64,000 nucleotides of DNA, taken from positions 1,488,001 to 1,552,000 of the forward strand of contig NZ_CP016282.1 of the NCBI RefSeq assembly GCF_001679725.1, in the 5' to 3' direction. Position numbers and translations under genes: made by a program. Shown piece by piece: positions 60,398-64,000 of the stretch (positions are counted from its first letter, which is position 1; every line of letters starts with the position of its first letter). The stretch comes from Cryobacterium arcticum. GTDB lineage: Bacteria > Actinomycetota > Actinomycetes > Actinomycetales > Microbacteriaceae. The notes under the pieces were generated by a model. The model saw only the letters and a list, made by a program, of their open reading frames with translations. It had not been told where the DNA came from and did no database searches.

Positions 60398-60982
60398 ATG
60401 GTGACGGATGCGACGAGGCACGGCCGTGCGCCGATCTCGCGCATCGTCGACGAGGGGTTGCTCATCGCGCTGTCCGCCGTGCGGATGGCGGTGAAAAACG
60501 ACATCATCGTGGCCGGAATCGCCGAGCACGCCGACTACGACCTGGACAGGTTCGCCGACACCACCCGCCGGGAACTACTCGCCCTCGCCCGGGAGAACCA
60601 GGATTCCGCAGAGCGAGTGCGTCGCCAACGCAAACAGCTCACCTCGATGACCTGGCGGGTCGACCTCAGCCAGGACCAGCTCACCGACATCCGCCAGCTG
60701 AAGCTTCGCCGACGGGTGCACAAGCTGCTGGCGGCGGCTCTCACGGCCGTGGCCGACGACGAGGAGCACGTGTCGCGGATCGTACGCGACGCGCAGAACC
60801 TCGCCAGCGACGAGATCCAGGACGCGATGCACACCCGGCTGATGCGACTCTCGATCGATCCGCGCGACCCGGACTACCAGCGGCACCGCGCCGAACGCAC
60901 CGAAATGTTCCTGCTCGTGGACCTCGCTCTGCTGAAGCTCCGGGCCGACGAAGCCGCGGGAAACGGGCCCAGCGACTACTAG
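60398..60982 (+). CDS. Hypothetical 194-residue helical protein
   Basis: I do not recognise a family. The chain is mostly helical and charged: EGLLIALSAVRMAVKNDIIV, then RFADTTRRELLALARENQDS and a probable coiled coil around 60-110. C-terminal YQRHRAERTEMFLLVDLALL. No signal, membrane helix or cysteine pattern. No clear ribosome site; ATG 60398 or GTG 60401 may start a leaderless message. A hairpin closes the gene before the Wadjet genes, so it is a separate unit despite being next to them. Confidence 0.7.
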   Translation: MVTDATRHGRAPISRIVDEGLLIALSAVRMAVKNDIIVAGIAEHADYDLDRFADTTRRELLALARENQDSAERVRRQRKQLTSMTWRVDLSQDQLTDIRQLKLRRRVHKLLAAALTAVADDEEHVSRIVRDAQNLASDEIQDAMHTRLMRLSIDPRDPDYQRHRAERTEMFLLVDLALLKLRADEAAGNGPSDY

Positions 60983-61003
60983 CCCGGCCGAGTGCGGCCG
61001 GGC
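60982..61003 (+). terminator. Terminator between the hypothetical gene and Wadjet
   Basis: GCCCGGCCG, AGTG, CGGCCGGGC: perfect 9-bp stem starting in the stop codon of the upstream gene. Confidence 0.65.
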
Positions 61004-61102
61004 CGCACTACACAGCCTGACGCCCGCCGCCCGGAGCGCGGCGTTCGGGCGACTACGGTTGAGGAGGCCCTGAGCGGGTCGTCGAGAAAGGAACGTGCGC
61101 GA

Positions 61103-62617
61103 GTGAGTGACATTGCGGGTGAATTGGCGCGGGTGCGCGAAGCCTTCGACCGGCCCACCCTGCGTCTGCTCGACCGCAAGTGGGCACCGTTCGTGCTCGC
61201 GGTGTTCAAGGCCTCCTTCAGCCGCGACCGCCGCAGCGTGCAGGCCGACCGTCTGCACACCCAGGTGGACGCCTACCTGGCCGACCTCCGCTCCATCGGC
61301 AGTGAGGTGCCGGGCAAGAACGGTCGTGCGCTCTGCGTGCAGTGGATGAACGACCAGTGGCTCTACCGGGAGACCGGCGAGGACGACGAAGAGCAGTACT
61401 CGCTCACCTCGCACGCCCTCGAGGCCCTGCTCCTGGTCGACGGGCTCTCCCGTGACCGGGCGCTGATCAGCGAATCCCGCCTCACCACCATCGTCGACAC
61501 CGTGCGCCACCGCGCCACCCAGGCCAACCCCGACCGCGACGAACGCATCCGCCGACTCGATCTGGAGATCGCTGAGAAGGCCGCCGAGCGGGACCGCCTG
61601 GCCGCCGGCGGCGAGATCGCCGCGGCATCGAACGACCAGATGCACGAGGGCTACGCCAACCTCATCGACCTGATCACCCAGCTGCCCAGCGACTTCAAGC
61701 GTGTCGAGGAATCCGTCGCCGGCATGCACCGGCAGATCGTCAACGACTTCCGCGCCGAGGAACGCCCGATCAGCGAGGTCCTCGACGAGTACCTGTCCAA
61801 GACGGATGCGCTGATGTCGTCGACCGCGGAGGGACGCGCCTTCGAGGGCGCCTTCGTGCTGCTGCGCAACGACGACCTGCTCTCCGAACTCAAGAACGAC
61901 CTCGAGTCGATCCTGCTGCACCCGTTCGCGCTCGAACTGAGCGCCGCGGACCGGCGCAGCTTCATGGGCACCGTGAGCCTCATCCGCAAGGGCGTCGACG
62001 ACGTGCTCACGCAGCGCAACGGCCTGACCACGACGCTGCGCGAGCACATCGTGAACCACGACGTGGTCAAGGACCGCGAACTGGAGCGGCTGCTGCGCGA
62101 GATCAACAAGGAACTCGCCGTGTGGATGCAGACCGCCGGCCCGCGGTCAACGGTGACCGCCGAACTCATGCCGGGCACCCTCGAACTCGAGCACCTGCGC
62201 GAACGCTTCTACGACCCCGGCGCGCACAAGGCGCCCCCGCCCCTCGAGGACGTGTCGGCGTTCGCTCCCGAACCGCCGAGCCTCGACGCCATGCGCACCC
62301 AGGGCGGCCCGCTGCTCGAGGAGCTGCGCGACGCCATGGTGACCGCGTTCACCGACCGAGGTGCCGCATCCGTGGGCGACGCCTTCAACAGCCTGGAGCC
62401 GGCCATGCGCCGGCCGGTCGAGATCCTGGGGCTGATGCAGATCGCCACCCAGGTAGACGCCGTGCGGCACACCGATGCCGCGGATGCGCTGACCGAGGAC
62501 TTCGAAACCGTGCGTCCCGACGGCACCCGGCGCACCTTCCGGGTTCCCCGGATCACGCTCACCGATGACGCCACCGCGGCCCTGGCCGCCCTGAACTATG
62601 GACCTGATCATGACTGA
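61103..62617 (+). CDS. jetA: Wadjet protein JetA (DUF3375)
   Basis: 504 residues from a GTG at 61103 (GGA ten bases upstream). DUF3375 is the kleisin-like subunit (MukF/MksF-like) of the Wadjet SMC-type defense complex. Visible features: N-terminal winged-helix-like region ([20 protein letters not shown]), a coiled segment [20 protein letters not shown], a long middle helical domain and C-terminal ATPase-binding part ([20 protein letters not shown]). Overlaps jetB by eight bases, and the order jetA-jetB-jetC is canonical. It works in the cytoplasm with JetBCD to recognise and cut small circular plasmids. Confidence 0.9.
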   Translation: MSDIAGELARVREAFDRPTLRLLDRKWAPFVLAVFKASFSRDRRSVQADRLHTQVDAYLADLRSIGSEVPGKNGRALCVQWMNDQWLYRETGEDDEEQYSLTSHALEALLLVDGLSRDRALISESRLTTIVDTVRHRATQANPDRDERIRRLDLEIAEKAAERDRLAAGGEIAAASNDQMHEGYANLIDLITQLPSDFKRVEESVAGMHRQIVNDFRAEERPISEVLDEYLSKTDALMSSTAEGRAFEGAFVLLRNDDLLSELKNDLESILLHPFALELSAADRRSFMGTVSLIRKGVDDVLTQRNGLTTTLREHIVNHDVVKDRELERLLREINKELAVWMQTAGPRSTVTAELMPGTLELEHLRERFYDPGAHKAPPPLEDVSAFAPEPPSLDAMRTQGGPLLEELRDAMVTAFTDRGAASVGDAFNSLEPAMRRPVEILGLMQIATQVDAVRHTDAADALTEDFETVRPDGTRRTFRVPRITLTDDATAALAALNYGPDHD

Positions 62618-63461
62618 CGACGTGACCGACGTGACCGAGCCGACCGAGCAGGACGACACGGCCGAGCCGACGGGGGACCGCACTGCGGAATCCCCGGCCG
62701 ACGAGGACGGCTCCGAGAGCTTCTCGCTCTTCGAGGGCGACGAGGGCGGCCTCACGGTGGAGCAGCGCCGCACCCTCGTGCTGCTGCTCAAGCACCGCTA
62801 CATCTCCGCCGCGCTGCAGCCTGCCGAATGGCGCACCCTGCTCGCCTCCCAGTCCCTGCTCAAGTCGCGGCTGAACGACCTGTTCCTCGACCTGCACGTG
62901 GACCTGCACTACGAGGTGGCCTTCAAACGCCAGGCCGTGGGGGAGGGCGGCGACAGGTTCCCGACCCTGCTGCACGACGTGGCGTACACCCGCGAGGAGA
63001 CCATCCTGCTGGTGCTGCTGCGCCAGCGCTTCCGCAGTGAACGCGCCAGCGGCGTCGACATCGTCATCGTCGACCGGGAGAACCTGGTCGACAACGTGGC
63101 GCACTTCCGGCCCGAGCACGCCACGGACCGGTTCGGCGACGCCCGCCGGGCCGCCGCCGCCGTTGACAGCCTGGCCAAGGCCCGGGTGCTGCTGAAGACC
63201 AGCGACCCCGACCGCTTCCGCATCTCGGCCGTGATCGAGGTGCTGCTGCCCATCGAACGGCTCGGCGAACTGTGGGAATGGTTGGTCGAACAGAACGGCA
63301 GGGAACTGCCCGCCGCCGGCACGGCCCACGCTGACGAGCTCGAAACGGACACCATCGAGGCCTTCGAGCCCGCCGCATCCGCTTCCTCCGCTGCCTCCGG
63401 CGAATCTGCCGAACCCACCGAATCCGCCGCTGCCGACCCCGACCTGGAGGCCGTCTCATGA
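62610..63461 (+). CDS. jetB: Wadjet protein JetB (DUF4194)
   Basis: 283 residues from ATG at 62610; an in-frame ATG at 62598 is the alternative. DUF4194 is the KITE-type (MukE/MksE-like) subunit. After an acidic N-terminal tail (about 45 residues) come [40 protein letters not shown] and [20 protein letters not shown], the two winged helices; the C-terminal 50 residues are an Ala/Glu/Ser-rich tail. Overlaps jetA by eight bases and jetC by four. Confidence 0.9.
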   Translation: MTDDVTDVTEPTEQDDTAEPTGDRTAESPADEDGSESFSLFEGDEGGLTVEQRRTLVLLLKHRYISAALQPAEWRTLLASQSLLKSRLNDLFLDLHVDLHYEVAFKRQAVGEGGDRFPTLLHDVAYTREETILLVLLRQRFRSERASGVDIVIVDRENLVDNVAHFRPEHATDRFGDARRAAAAVDSLAKARVLLKTSDPDRFRISAVIEVLLPIERLGELWEWLVEQNGRELPAAGTAHADELETDTIEAFEPAASASSAASGESAEPTESAAADPDLEAVS

Positions 63462-64000
63462 CCGATTCCCCGCTCTTCCACATGGACGGAGCCACCGAGG
63501 GAACCACCCAGTGGCGCGCCGAGTCCTTCCAGATGGTCAACTGGGGTGGCTTCCAGGGCCACCACACCGTCGACTTCGCCGCATCGGCCACCCTGGTCTC
63601 CGGCGCGTCCGGAACCGGAAAGTCCAGCCTGCTCGACGCCTACCTGGCCTTGATGATGCCCTCGGACACCCCCTTCAACGGCGCCTCCAACGACGCCGGT
63701 TCCGGCCGGGCCCGCAGCGTCGACCAGCGCAACCTGATGACGTACCTGCGCGGCAAGACCGACTCCACGCGAGAGGCCGACACCGGCCAAATGCACGACC
63801 AGGTTCTCCGCGGCGCCGACGAAGCCACCTGGGGCGCCGTGGCGATGACCTTCATCGACGACAACAAGCGCCGCTTCACCGTGCTGCGGGCCTACTTCGT
63901 GCCGCGCGGCGCCACGAAGTTCGCCGACGTCACCATGAAGATGGCCACCCGCGACGGCCGGCTCGACCTGCGCGACCTCGCCGACGTGACCGAGGCCCGC
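63458..64000 (+). CDS. jetC: Wadjet protein JetC (SMC-like ATPase), 5' part
   Basis: The first 181 codons are present and the gene runs off the right edge. Start at 63458 overlaps the jetB stop (ATGA). [20 protein letters not shown], then [20 protein letters not shown] with an intact Walker A, and later [20 protein letters not shown] are the N-terminal half of the MukB/MksB-like JetC head; the coiled coil and signature motif should follow. The ATPase drives DNA-loop extrusion on plasmid DNA. jetD (nuclease) is expected next. Confidence 0.9.
   Translation, partial: MTDSPLFHMDGATEGTTQWRAESFQMVNWGGFQGHHTVDFAASATLVSGASGTGKSSLLDAYLALMMPSDTPFNGASNDAGSGRARSVDQRNLMTYLRGKTDSTREADTGQMHDQVLRGADEATWGAVAMTFIDDNKRRFTVLRAYFVPRGATKFADVTMKMATRDGRLDLRDLADVTEAR

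Overview
The window is GC-rich, densely packed actinobacterial chromosome. Protein content and style (an actinobacteria-restricted three-gene cluster at the left end, LAXTG-type surface anchoring, PadR-controlled drug exporters, many GTG starts, frequent 4-nt stop/start overlaps) fit the family Microbacteriaceae; a Cryobacterium-like genus is my best guess, but that is inference from protein resemblance, not a search result. I saw no rRNA, tRNA, intact insertion sequence or CRISPR array.

Layout. 1-2900: start of a VOC protein with a broken TetR fragment, then the actinobacterial trio (phosphomutase-like, DUF3090, SCO1664-type kinase-like) and an ArfB-like ribosome-rescue factor. 2900-7040 (minus): PPK2, a P-type cation ATPase and a flavodoxin in one likely operon. 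7150-15300: PadR plus MFS exporter, a second flavodoxin and MFS, and single housekeeping genes. 15300-21600: a giant Fn3-repeat LAXTG surface protein divergent from a large LuxR-type regulator. 21750-29600: RidA, pseudouridine synthase, SixA-like phosphatase, glucose-6-phosphate isomerase, GH15 and a NarL-type two-component pair. 29700-35800: a DUF1269-sulfatase fusion, a Nudix hydrolase, a repeat cluster, and a sigma factor followed by a frameshifted membrane protein and a lipoprotein. 35800-43700: TerC behind a probable Mn2+ riboswitch, a DEAD-box helicase, NmrA, SPFH and acyl-CoA ligase genes. 43700-51900: secreted proteins (CBM2-GH18 chitinase, an acidic repeat protein, a lytic-transglycosylase-like protein), a PadR regulator and single enzymes.

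Three regulated systems stand out at the right. At 52058-53940 a CsoR/CstR-type palindrome precedes a CoA-disulfide-reductase/rhodanese fusion and a 38-residue cysteine-rich protein, a probable sulfane-sulfur response, with REP-like hairpins on both sides. At 54183-60299 a LacI regulator and a 34-bp inverted repeat control a polyamine-type ABC importer (two permeases, ATPase, lipoprotein) that ends in an adenosine-deaminase-family enzyme, so import of a purine-like or other aminated compound followed by deamination is likely. At 61103-64000 DUF3375, DUF4194 and the start of an SMC-like ATPase form jetA-jetB-jetC of a Wadjet anti-plasmid system; jetD should lie just beyond the window.

Wadjet is a described system. 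The least-described items are the sulfatase fusion, the ABC/deaminase operon, the broken sigma-linked membrane gene, the LAXTG protein with its divergent regulator, and the 194-residue gene beside Wadjet.
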